NCBI GenBank assembly: GCA_007571185.1
Contig: RKRX01000183.1
Coordinates: 1 to 5,344 of the forward strand
Length of the DNA stretch: 5,344 nucleotides
Source: Oceanicaulis sp.
Lineage (GTDB): Bacteria; Pseudomonadota; Alphaproteobacteria; Caulobacterales; Maricaulaceae
Direction: 5' to 3'
In this document: piece after piece, positions 1-5,344 of the stretch
Numbering within the stretch: position 1 is the first letter of the stretch
How the letters are laid out: every line of letters starts with the position of its first letter
The notes under the pieces: generated by a model
What the model saw: only the letters and a program-made list of their open reading frames with translations
The model's database searches: none
Told to the model about the DNA's origin: nothing
Position numbers and translations under genes: made by a program

Positions 1-133
1 GTTTTTACTTGGTTAAACAACGCGTGTCTCAATCTGTTTCTGCGTAGAAAAAAAATCAAGGCTGGTATCTTTTCAATTCGCGTGGCTGACGCTAAATTGC
101 CGTAAATATTCAGGTTATCGCGTCCATTGCTGG
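1..133. other. AT-rich stretch without a recognisable gene
   Basis: No plausible coding frame, tRNA or CRISPR-like repeat is visible. The stretch is more AT-rich than the operon and includes an eight-A run at 48-55. An imperfect inverted repeat lies at 74-99: CAATT (74-78) pairs with AATTG (95-99), and GCGT (80-83) pairs with ACGC (89-92) around a five-base loop. It is not followed directly by a T-run on either strand, so I do not call it a terminator. It lies just downstream of the transposase-like tail, where the end of the parent insertion sequence would be expected, but I cannot recognise an inverted-repeat end here. Confidence 0.4.
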
Positions 134-257
134 TTAGGCGGGTTGAAGCTTTTGGACAAGCTGTCCAGCGGTCGTGTGCAGGGTTTCGAGAGTGTCCCGG
201 CCCTGTTTCCGCGCTATCTCGATGACAGTCCTGAATGTGCAGAGCTCCTGTGCACCT

Positions 258-260
258 TCT
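258..260. repeat. TCT putative target-site duplication, left copy
   Basis: TCT directly abuts the left inverted repeat, and the same three bases abut the right one at 395-397. A three-base match can arise by chance, so it supports transposition only in combination with the inverted repeats. Confidence 0.45.
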
Positions 261-275
261 TGGACACCTCTAAAA
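261..275 (+). repeat. Left terminal inverted repeat
   Basis: TGGACACCTCTAAAA is the left end of the 134-bp element. It matches the right end perfectly over 15 bases; beyond that the match falls to two of the next four bases. Confidence 0.75.
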
Positions 276-379
276 CCCCAGCACTTACGTTCAATGTTCC
301 TCCATTTCGAGAAGCGGAAGCTGAAAAAAACAAAGGCTTGGCTGTGCCCTCACATTAACCGCTCACCCGAAATAGGAGT

Positions 380-394
380 TTTTAGAGGTGTCCA
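380..394 (-). repeat. Right terminal inverted repeat
   Basis: TTTTAGAGGTGTCCA is the reverse complement of the left end. It supplies the TAA stop codon (382-384) that ends the frame starting at 447 on the minus strand. Confidence 0.75.
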
Positions 395-397
395 TCT
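395..397. repeat. TCT putative target-site duplication, right copy
   Basis: This is the second copy of the flanking trinucleotide. Collapsing it with 258-260 rejoins the minus-strand frame at a GAA codon. Confidence 0.45.
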
Positions 398-477
398 TTC
401 AAACGCGACAACCTTGCTCGATCTGAAAGAATCCAATGAAGATCCATAACCCCCTCCGCGTTCCCGCATACTGGGAT

Positions 478-1206
478 CTAGAGCCATCCTTCAGCCGTTA
501 ATCGTTCAACCATGCGCTCTCGTGCAATCGGCAGCATCCGGTTTGTTGGCCACAATATGCAACGTTCGATGAAATGTGCGGTGAGCTTGAGCCCCGCCCC
601 CACATCTCCGCTATCAGGCTCCACCGATTCTTTCATGAAAGCGGGTAACGCCAGCATCCGATCTTTATAGGGTTCACCCGCCCGCGCAGATACCGCTCGC
701 CCTGATTTCGGGCTCACATAGATGAGATTTTCAGTCACGCCAGTGGCGGCGCATGCGTCAAAATCAAGCCCGTAGCCCAGAGCGGCCAGCAGACCTGCTT
801 CCCAACGTACATAGAGTGCAGGCCAGAGATCAGGGGTGTCCATGGCATCGATCAACACTTCAAAAGCATCCGCTACCGATGGATGGGGTTCGCGTTCTGG
901 CAAGCAGAGCGATGTCATGGCGCAGGCAGCGTTCAAACCGGACAATGCCAAGGGATATTCCATCAATACACCCGCAGAGATGTCTTCGCCTTCAATCTGA
1001 AAACTGCCCAGATGGCTTTCAAGACGGGCACACCAGACAACCTGCACACGGTTGCCCGGTTGTAGAATCGGCCGCATGGTCCTGGATCGTCCCCCCCTCA
1101 CCAGACCGGCATGACGGCCATGTTCCGCTGTCAGCACCTCGATAATCGCATCGGTCTCGCCATGACTGCGCACAGCGACAATGCGGCCTGAAGCGATCCA
1201 TTCCAT
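478..1206 (-). CDS. recO: DNA repair protein RecO
   Basis: The 242-residue protein is the RecO mediator, which with RecR helps load RecA onto SSB-coated single-stranded DNA in gap repair and anneals complementary strands. The N-terminal OB-fold region (about 1-80) starts WIASGRIVAVRSHGETDAII and includes GLVRGGRS. The C-terminal helical region contains LGYGLDFDACAATG and YVSPKSGRAVS, the form typical of alphaproteobacterial RecO. Only single cysteines are present there, so the four-cysteine zinc site of the Deinococcus protein is not formed. Length is normal (about 230-250). The ATG at 1206 shares a base with the era stop and has no clear Shine-Dalgarno sequence, so translation probably depends on ribosomes finishing era. 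It is the last recognisable gene of the operon; no strong terminator hairpin with a T-run follows the TAG stop. Confidence 0.95.
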   Translation of the reverse strand: MEWIASGRIVAVRSHGETDAIIEVLTAEHGRHAGLVRGGRSRTMRPILQPGNRVQVVWCARLESHLGSFQIEGEDISAGVLMEYPLALSGLNAACAMTSLCLPEREPHPSVADAFEVLIDAMDTPDLWPALYVRWEAGLLAALGYGLDFDACAATGVTENLIYVSPKSGRAVSARAGEPYKDRMLALPAFMKESVEPDSGDVGAGLKLTAHFIERCILWPTNRMLPIARERMVERLTAEGWL

Positions 1207-2144
1207 CAGGAACCAAAGTCAAGCCCTAGGGCGTTGAAACAGGCGCGGTCATCACTCCAGTCCGGGCGCACCTTCACAAATAGGAAAAGGTGGACCTTGC
1301 AACCTAGCTGCTTTTCCATATCCCGACGCGCCGCAGTGGAAACCCATTTTATGGTCTGCCCGCCTTTACCCAAAATGATCGGTTTGTGGTTCTCACGTTC
1401 CACATAAACCAACTGTCTGATGCACACCGAACCATCCTTTCCCTCTTTCCAGTATTCAGTCTCTACGGTCAGCGCATAAGGCAACTCGTCATGGACCCGC
1501 AGATAGAGTTTCTCCCGGGTGATTTCAGCAGCCAGCATTCGCCCGGACAGGTCGGCGACCTGGTCTTCAGAATAGAGAAATGGTCCTTTAGGCATCAGCG
1601 AAACAATGAAGTTCGCCAGATCATCAACGTGATCATTGTGGCGTGCGTCGATCATGAAAACATCGCTATAGACATCTGTCTTGAAAAAGTTTTCAGACAA
1701 AGTCAGTAACGCTTCACGTTTGATCAGATCAATTTTGTTGAGCGCCAGAATAGCCTTGAGTTTACGCGCACGCAGTCCATCAATCACACGTTCCACATCC
1801 TCCAGCGTACGCTTGGACTCGCCGAGCTGGGCTGCAGCATCCACCACATGCACGATGGTGTCAGCGTCATCGGCGCCTTCCCAGGCCGCCGCCACCATGG
1901 CCCGGTCCAGACGACGGCGCGGGTTGAATACGCCCGGCGTATCTACCAACACGACCTGGACGCCGCCACGCATCATCACTCCACGCACCTGGAAGCGGGT
2001 GGTCTGCACCTTGGGGGTTACGATAGAGACCTTCTGACCCACAAGCGCATTCACCAGGGTAGATTTGCCTGCATTCGGTGCGCCGATGATGGCGACAAAG
2101 CCTGCACGAACACCTCCGGCTGACGGCATGTTTCGGTCAGCCAT
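1206..2144 (-). CDS. era: GTPase Era, 16S rRNA/30S ribosome maturation factor
   Basis: The 312-residue essential GTPase binds the 3' end of 16S rRNA during 30S assembly. The GTPase domain shows G1 GAPNAGKS (21-28), the switch I/G2 segment TPKVQTTR (43-50), G3 DTPG (68-71) and G4 NKID (136-139). The C-terminal KH domain has the Era hallmark REKLYLRVHDELPY (210-223) and the RNA-binding loop GKGG (259-262). The G5 position reads IDARHNDHV (165-173) where Ser-Ala is usual. The frame is open to 2354, but the N-terminal 70 extra residues lie over rnc in another frame and resemble nothing. The ATG at 2144 gives the family length and follows an AGGGAAG site. It overlaps the rnc stop by eight bases; an in-frame ATG at 2129 is an alternative. 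The stop codon shares one base with the recO start (TGATG). Confidence 0.97.
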   Translation of the reverse strand: MADRNMPSAGGVRAGFVAIIGAPNAGKSTLVNALVGQKVSIVTPKVQTTRFQVRGVMMRGGVQVVLVDTPGVFNPRRRLDRAMVAAAWEGADDADTIVHVVDAAAQLGESKRTLEDVERVIDGLRARKLKAILALNKIDLIKREALLTLSENFFKTDVYSDVFMIDARHNDHVDDLANFIVSLMPKGPFLYSEDQVADLSGRMLAAEITREKLYLRVHDELPYALTVETEYWKEGKDGSVCIRQLVYVERENHKPIILGKGGQTIKWVSTAARRDMEKQLGCKVHLFLFVKVRPDWSDDRACFNALGLDFGS

Positions 2145-2823
2145 CAACAACTTCCCTGCCAAGCAGTTCTGTCGCTGCCAACTGCTGAGCCTCTCGTTTG
2201 CTGCTCCCCTCGCCGTACGCCGGTTCCAGACCTTCAAGGCGCACCTGCACCTCAAAGACCGGGCGATGATCAGGCCCTTTGCGCGCCATGGTTTCATAGA
2301 CGGGAACGCCTTGCCCTCTGCGCGCCGCCCACTCTTGTAAGCGGGATTTAGCATCTCTGGGGCGTTGGGCTAACCGTTCAATTTCATCAGTCCAGAAAGT
2401 CGTGAAAAAACCGCGCGCAGCATCAAGACCACCGTCAAGATAAAGTGCGCCAATCACGGCTTCACAGGCATCGGCCAAGATGGATTCTTTTTCTCGCCCG
2501 CCCAAGCGATCCTCGGCTACTGACAGACGCAATTTTCCACCTAGACCACAGCGACGCGCCGCACGTGCGCACGCGGACCTGTCCACCACCACGTTCAATC
2601 GCTGGGAGAGTCCGCCTTCATCGAGCCCGGTGAAGGTTTCAAACAGTTTCTGACTGGCCATCAGCCCCAGAACCCGATCCCCCAGAAACTCCAATCTCTC
2701 ATTGGATTCCAGCCGGGACCGGCCATCGCCATATGAAGCATGTGTCAGGGCGCGTTCGAGCAAGGTGCGATCGTTGAATATATAGTTCAGCTGCGCTTCA
2801 AAATCTCGGATACGATCAGTCAT
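2137..2823 (-). CDS. rnc: Ribonuclease III
   Basis: The 228-residue endonuclease cleaves double-stranded RNA, including pre-rRNA stems and structured mRNAs. The N-terminal catalytic domain has the signature NERLEFLGD at about 41-49; E42, E45 and D49 correspond to E. coli E38, E41 and D45. The second acidic pair, D118 and E121, lies in ILADACEAVIGALYLDGG. A C-terminal dsRNA-binding domain spans about 157-225, ending in the helix GSSKREAQQLAATELL. All four metal-ligand positions are intact, so activity is expected. The ATG at 2823 is chosen because it gives the usual family N-terminus and has GGGA six bases upstream; an in-frame ATG at 2835 would add four residues and cannot be excluded. The gene overlaps acpS by eight bases upstream and era by eight bases downstream. 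In E. coli, rnc and era are likewise cotranscribed. Confidence 0.97.
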   Translation of the reverse strand: MTDRIRDFEAQLNYIFNDRTLLERALTHASYGDGRSRLESNERLEFLGDRVLGLMASQKLFETFTGLDEGGLSQRLNVVVDRSACARAARRCGLGGKLRLSVAEDRLGGREKESILADACEAVIGALYLDGGLDAARGFFTTFWTDEIERLAQRPRDAKSRLQEWAARRGQGVPVYETMARKGPDHRPVFEVQVRLEGLEPAYGEGSSKREAQQLAATELLGREVVDG

Positions 2824-3247
2824 GACGCGTCCCATTCTTCCCGAACCGGGCAAGGTCAACCGCCTCAATCACGACAAAAGCCTGTGCATAGGGGGGATCA
2901 TCACTCATGGTCAGGTGAATACGTGAGTCAAAGCCTCGCGGCAGTTTTGCCTTAAGCCGGGTACAAGCTGTTTCATAAAGGGTTATCACAGGTTTTCCAC
3001 CCCGCAGATTGGTAATCTCGATATGGGTGAAACTCACCCCGCGCCACAATCCGCCGCCAAGAGCCTTGGCGCAGGCCTCTTTGGCGGCAAATCGCCGGGC
3101 ATAAGTTTCGATCCAGATCGGGCGAGCCTCTGCAAGCTGACGTTCCAGCGGTGTGAAGATGCGATCAAGAAACCGATCACCGAACCGGGATATGGAGTGC
3201 GCAATCCTACGAATATCAGTCAAATCGGATCCGATGCCGATGATCAC
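2816..3247 (-). CDS. acpS: Holo-[acyl-carrier-protein] synthase
   Basis: The 143-residue product transfers 4'-phosphopantetheine from coenzyme A to a serine of acyl carrier protein, switching on fatty acid synthesis. The N-terminus IGIGSDLTDIRRI carries the metal-binding Asp (D8). The second signature, RRFAAKEACAKALG (about 51-64), carries the catalytic and metal-binding Glu (E57) and Lys (K61). The C-terminal strand PYAQAFVVIEA matches the family end, and the length is slightly above the usual 120-135 residues, with a short charged tail. The start codon is GTG at 3247, overlapping the pdxJ TGA by four bases (GTGA), with GGAGG seven bases upstream. Pairing with pdxJ is a widespread bacterial arrangement. 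The 3' end overlaps rnc by eight bases, so no lepB gene intervenes. Confidence 0.96.
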   Translation of the reverse strand: MIIGIGSDLTDIRRIAHSISRFGDRFLDRIFTPLERQLAEARPIWIETYARRFAAKEACAKALGGGLWRGVSFTHIEITNLRGGKPVITLYETACTRLKAKLPRGFDSRIHLTMSDDPPYAQAFVVIEAVDLARFGKNGTRHD

Positions 3248-4002
3248 GCGGCCGCCTCCGCCCGGGCCTCATCCATCAGCGATCGCATACGCTTCACTGC
3301 CGCTTCCAATCCGGTGAAAATCGCTTCACCAACCAGAAAATGACCGATGTTGAGTTCTCTCAGCTGTGGGATGGCGGCGATCGGTTTGACATTGTCGAAA
3401 GTCAATCCATGCCCGGCATGAGGCTCCAATCCGCGCTTGCATGCCTCCCTGGAGGCCCATGCAATACGTTCAAGCTCATCTGCTGCAGCCTCTGCGCCGC
3501 CTTGGTTCCAAAGTTCGGCGTAACGGCCGGTGTGTAGCTCCACTACCGGCGCGCCGATTACTTCAGAAACTGCAATCTGTACCAAATCGGGTTCGATAAA
3601 GAGCGAGACCCGGCATCCCGCTTCGCTTAACTCCCGCACCACCGGAGCAAGAGAGTTATGCAGCCCGGCCACATCCAGACCGCCCTCAGTGGTTCGTTCC
3701 TCACGCTTTTCCGGCACGATGCAGGCAGCATGGGGTTTGAACGCCACGGCGATAGCCGTCATTTCTTCAGTGGCGGCCATCTCCAAATTAATAGGCAAGG
3801 ATGATGCAGCTCTCACAGCCTGCATATCCGTGTCAATAATATGTCGACGATCCTCGCGCAAGTGGATAGTCAGACCATCCGCACCCGCCGCCCGGGCCGT
3901 CGCAGCGGCGCGTGAAGGGTCGGGGTGCATACCCCCGCGTGCATTGCGAATGGTGGCCACATGATCGATATTCAGACCCAATCGGAGCGGTTCGAGTGTC
4001 AT
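3244..4002 (-). CDS. pdxJ: Pyridoxine 5'-phosphate synthase
   Basis: The 252-residue product condenses 1-deoxy-D-xylulose 5-phosphate with 3-amino-2-oxopropyl phosphate to form pyridoxine 5'-phosphate, in the DXP-dependent vitamin B6 pathway. It is a TIM-barrel enzyme, and all the diagnostic segments are present: LNIDHVATIRNARG (N11, D13, H14, R22), IHLREDRRHI (H47, R49, H54), the glutamate in INLEMA (E74), VPEKREERTTEGGLDV, LFIEPD, ELHTGRYA, HAGHGLTFDNV (H198-G199) and LNIGHFLVGEAIF (G220-H221). The frame is open to 4077, but the start at 4002 is chosen for two reasons. It gives the family N-terminus just before the first barrel strand, and it sits six bases after a strong GGAGG. That ribosome-binding site begins on the pyrE TAG stop (TAGGAGG), leaving only a 10-base gap. 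Confidence 0.97.
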   Translation of the reverse strand: MTLEPLRLGLNIDHVATIRNARGGMHPDPSRAAATARAAGADGLTIHLREDRRHIIDTDMQAVRAASSLPINLEMAATEEMTAIAVAFKPHAACIVPEKREERTTEGGLDVAGLHNSLAPVVRELSEAGCRVSLFIEPDLVQIAVSEVIGAPVVELHTGRYAELWNQGGAEAAADELERIAWASREACKRGLEPHAGHGLTFDNVKPIAAIPQLRELNIGHFLVGEAIFTGLEAAVKRMRSLMDEARAEAAA

Positions 4003-4005
4003 GTT

Positions 4006-4015
4006 CCGCCTCCTA
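4006..4015 (-). promoter_or_regulatory. Strong pdxJ ribosome-binding site overlapping the pyrE stop
   Basis: On the minus strand the bases read TAGGAGGCGG before the pdxJ ATG at 4002. The TAG is the pyrE stop codon and GGAGG is a near-perfect Shine-Dalgarno core about six bases from the ATG. It decides the pdxJ start in favour of 4002 over upstream in-frame codons inside pyrE, and it is the only gene junction in this operon without a coding overlap. Confidence 0.85.
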
Positions 4016-4597
4016 AACCAGGCAACGGCTACCTGGTCTGATGGCCGGGATATTTTCCAGCACTCTGGGCAAATCACCGGCAGGATAGACTGGAAAATTC
4101 ACTGTGGCCAGCGCAATGAGCGGCACACCCACATCTGCTCTGCCGCCCGAGCGGTCAACTAGGCAACCTTCTGCGACAACTTTCGCGCCGGTCTTTTCTA
4201 TCGCTGCGATACATTCACGCGAGGACAGACCTGTGGTGACAATGTCTTCGATCACCAGAACCCGGTCAGCTGCAGTTAGTTCAAAGCCACGGCGCAGTCC
4301 AAATTCGCCGTGTTCGCGTTCCACGAACATGAAAGGATGTCCCATATGGCGGCTGGTTTCATAGCCGGGGATTATCCCCCCGATAGCGGGTGATACGATG
4401 GCGGTGAAAGGCCCCATACCTGACACCTTGATCACCTCGGCCAAAGTCTTGCACAAGCGCCCAGTCCGGGCGGCGTCGCAAAACACCAGAGCCTTCTGCA
4501 GGAAGACCGGGCTGTGCAATCCCGATGACAGGATGAAATGGCCTTCAAGAAGCGCCCCCGCTTCCCTGAACTCCTCGAGTACGTCCTCAGAGGTCAT
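4013..4597 (-). CDS. pyrE: Orotate phosphoribosyltransferase
   Basis: The product is a 194-residue cytoplasmic enzyme that converts orotate and PRPP to orotidine 5'-phosphate, the fifth step of de novo UMP synthesis. The type I phosphoribosyltransferase PRPP-binding motif is clear at about residues 113-126 (VLVIEDIVTTGLSS). Other family landmarks are the N-terminal substrate segment HFILSSGLHSPVFLQKA (about 20-36), SPAIGGIIPGYE (about 69-80) and the loop FVEREHGEFGLRRGFE (about 91-106), which has the LRRGF form seen in alphaproteobacterial PyrE rather than the E. coli loop. Length is normal for the family (about 190-230). The ATG start at 4597 overlaps the rel stop by four bases and has a GGGAG ribosome-binding site five bases upstream, so its translation is probably coupled to rel. 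Confidence 0.96.
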   Translation of the reverse strand: MTSEDVLEEFREAGALLEGHFILSSGLHSPVFLQKALVFCDAARTGRLCKTLAEVIKVSGMGPFTAIVSPAIGGIIPGYETSRHMGHPFMFVEREHGEFGLRRGFELTAADRVLVIEDIVTTGLSSRECIAAIEKTGAKVVAEGCLVDRSGGRADVGVPLIALATVNFPVYPAGDLPRVLENIPAIRPGSRCLV

Positions 4598-5344
4598 GCC
4601 GACTCCCGCAATGCAAGGCCTTCCCCGGCGAAACGCGCACGCTCCGCTTCGACAACCCGGGCGCTGGTTTTCAGTCCAGAGACGATATTGGACAGATGTC
4701 GCACATCAAGCACTTCGATATCAAACGCCATCTCGAAAAAATCTCGGGTGCGCGACAAGGTTTTCACGTCGGTGATGTTGCCGCGTACATCACCCACGAT
4801 ACCCGCAATTTCAGCAAGAACACCTGGTTCGTTACGCACAGTGGCGTGTACGCGTCCCGTGGATCTCGCATTGGTGGTCGCTTCCGGCGTCCATTTCAGA
4901 TCAATCCAGTTTTCAAGCGTGTCTTCATCTTCAAATTGGGCCAATCGTTCACAATCTATGACATGCACTTGCACACCCTTGCCCGGATCAAGCACGCCTA
5001 CAATCCGGTCACCGGGCATGGGAGAACAGCATTTGGCAAAATGCAGCGAGACTCCCGGGGTCAATCCGCGACCATGCACGTAAAGCGCACCCTTGGCATC
5101 TTCGATCAATTCGCGATCAGACAGGTTGTCATCACCACGGTGTTCACGCCGGCCCGGGAACACAGCTTCCAGAAACTCCCCTGAACTCACCGCACCTCGT
5201 CCCAAAGCAATGAGCAGCGCCTGGTTATCTTCAAATTCGAGACGCTTGAGGGCATCGCCCAGCCTGGATTCGTGAAAGTTCCTGCCCTCCCGGGCGAAAG
5301 CGTGCTCGGCAATCACCTTTCCAATGCGGGCGAACTCTTCACTC
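4594..5344 (-). CDS. spoT: RelA/SpoT-family (p)ppGpp synthetase/hydrolase, C-terminal part (partial)
   Basis: This is the regulatory C-terminal half of a long Rel/SpoT protein, the cytoplasmic enzyme family that makes and degrades the alarmone (p)ppGpp. The frame is open to the right edge, leaving about 249 visible residues; the hydrolase, synthetase and TGS domains would lie outside. Visible residues 1-90 form a helical segment. Then comes the conserved Cys/zinc-finger-like domain with HFAKCCSPMPGD (Cys pair at about 105-106) and the later His127 and Cys131. A C-terminal ACT/RRM domain runs from about residue 164, with RNEPGVLAEIAGIVGD typical of ACT folds. Most Alphaproteobacteria carry one bifunctional enzyme of this type (Rsh), so synthetase plus hydrolase activity is inferred; the catalytic part is not visible. 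The stop codon overlaps the pyrE start by four bases (ATGA). Whether relA, spoT or rsh is the best name cannot be settled from this half. Confidence 0.95.
   Translation of the reverse strand, partial: SEEFARIGKVIAEHAFAREGRNFHESRLGDALKRLEFEDNQALLIALGRGAVSSGEFLEAVFPGRREHRGDDNLSDRELIEDAKGALYVHGRGLTPGVSLHFAKCCSPMPGDRIVGVLDPGKGVQVHVIDCERLAQFEDEDTLENWIDLKWTPEATTNARSTGRVHATVRNEPGVLAEIAGIVGDVRGNITDVKTLSRTRDFFEMAFDIEVLDVRHLSNIVSGLKTSARVVEAERARFAGEGLALRESA

Larger units (their letters stand above)
261..394. mobile_element. 134-bp MITE-like element with 15-bp terminal inverted repeats
   Basis: The left end TGGACACCTCTAAAA (261-275) is the exact reverse complement of the right end (380-394), and two of the next four bases also pair. 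The ends are of TG...CA type, and the trinucleotide TCT flanks both sides (258-260 and 395-397), as expected for a 3-bp target duplication. TG...CA ends with 3-4 bp duplications are typical of IS3-family elements, so this could be a non-autonomous derivative or an internally deleted IS. The 104-base interior encodes no convincing protein. Removal restores a continuous reading frame on the minus strand. A long-loop RNA hairpin is the alternative, but the flanking repeat and the separation of the arms favour a transposed element. Confidence 0.6.
134..447 (-). pseudogene. Interrupted short frame ending like an IS66-type transposase C-terminus
   Basis: Two stretches, 395-447 and 134-257, join into one frame of 59 codons including TAA if the element at 261-394 and one TCT copy are removed. 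The joined product would have 58 residues. Its second half, FRTVIEIARKQGRDTLETL followed by HTTAGQLVQKLQPA, resembles the C-terminal tail of IS66-type transposases (pattern: GA, arginine-valine-isoleucine helix, RxQGxxxxxxL). This is pattern recognition without a search. An ATG at 447 lies 30 bases after the recO stop and follows GGAGG by five bases, so a real small gene at the operon end is the main alternative. As it stands, translation from 447 stops inside the right inverted repeat at 382 after 21 residues. The 134-bp insertion plus duplication is 137 bases and shifts the frame. Confidence 0.4.

Noticed and set aside
153..167. Palindrome TGGACA-AGC-TGTCCA as an operator or recombination site
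   Set aside because: It lies inside the transposase-like tail, is only six bases per arm, and its similarity to the element's first six bases can be chance.
324..331. A7C run inside the 134-bp element as an IS3-type programmed frameshift site
   Set aside because: IS3-type orfA/orfB slippery sites resemble this, but no orfA- or orfB-like coding sequence surrounds it, so the run alone is not evidence.
143..449. Two overlapping plus-strand frames (143-358 and 174-449) downstream of recO
   Set aside because: The first starts with TTG and neither shows a good ribosome-binding site. Both run through the inverted repeats of the 134-bp element, and their translations look like nothing known.
753..1145. 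Plus-strand frames antisense to recO, era, acpS, pdxJ, pyrE and rel
   Set aside because: They are reading-frame shadows of well-supported minus-strand genes, with arginine/serine-rich translations and no ribosome-binding sites.
2145..2354. Longer era product beginning at 2354
   Set aside because: The extra 70 residues are an out-of-frame reading of the rnc dsRNA-binding domain; Era proteins begin about 15-20 residues before the G1 motif.
2824..2868. Longer rnc product beginning at 2868
   Set aside because: The extra residues read acpS in another frame; 2823 gives the usual RNase III N-terminus with suitable ribosome-site spacing.
4003..4077. Longer pdxJ product beginning at 4077
   Set aside because: The added 25 residues lie over pyrE in another frame, while the strong GGAGG and the family N-terminus both indicate 4002.

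Overview
The window is a piece of an alphaproteobacterial chromosome. It carries the 3' part of a tightly packed housekeeping operon, all on the minus strand. Reading in the direction of transcription (right to left), the genes are the C-terminal half of a Rel/SpoT (p)ppGpp synthetase/hydrolase, pyrE, pdxJ, acpS, rnc, era and recO. The order rel-(pyrE)-pdxJ-acpS-[lepB]-rnc-era-recO is familiar from Alphaproteobacteria. The presence of pyrE, the single long Rel-type protein and the RecO type suggest a Caulobacterales/Maricaulales/Hyphomonadaceae-like organism. That placement rests on remembered synteny and sequence style, not on a search.

Layout: 4594-5344 rel (its 5' end lies outside the window); 4013-4597 pyrE; 3244-4002 pdxJ; 2816-3247 acpS; 2137-2823 rnc; 1206-2144 era; 478-1206 recO. 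Successive genes overlap by 4, 4, 8, 8 and 1 bases. The only gap is 10 bases between pyrE and pdxJ, where the pdxJ ribosome-binding site starts on the pyrE stop codon. One transcript with translational coupling is the natural reading. The promoter must lie beyond the right edge. The operon combines stringent-response signalling, UMP synthesis, PLP synthesis, activation of acyl carrier protein, dsRNA cleavage, 16S rRNA/30S maturation and recombinational repair. The signal peptidase gene lepB, often found between acpS and rnc in this group, is absent.

The 477 bases after recO are the only accessory-looking part. They hold a short minus-strand frame (134-447) whose end resembles the C-terminus of an IS66-type transposase. 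It is interrupted by a 134-bp element (261-394) with perfect 15-bp terminal inverted repeats of TG...CA type, flanked by a 3-bp direct repeat TCT. This looks like a MITE or a deleted insertion sequence nested in an older transposase remnant. Bases 1-133 are AT-rich and hold no gene that I can recognise. I found no complete novel system; the nested remnant is the most unusual structure here.
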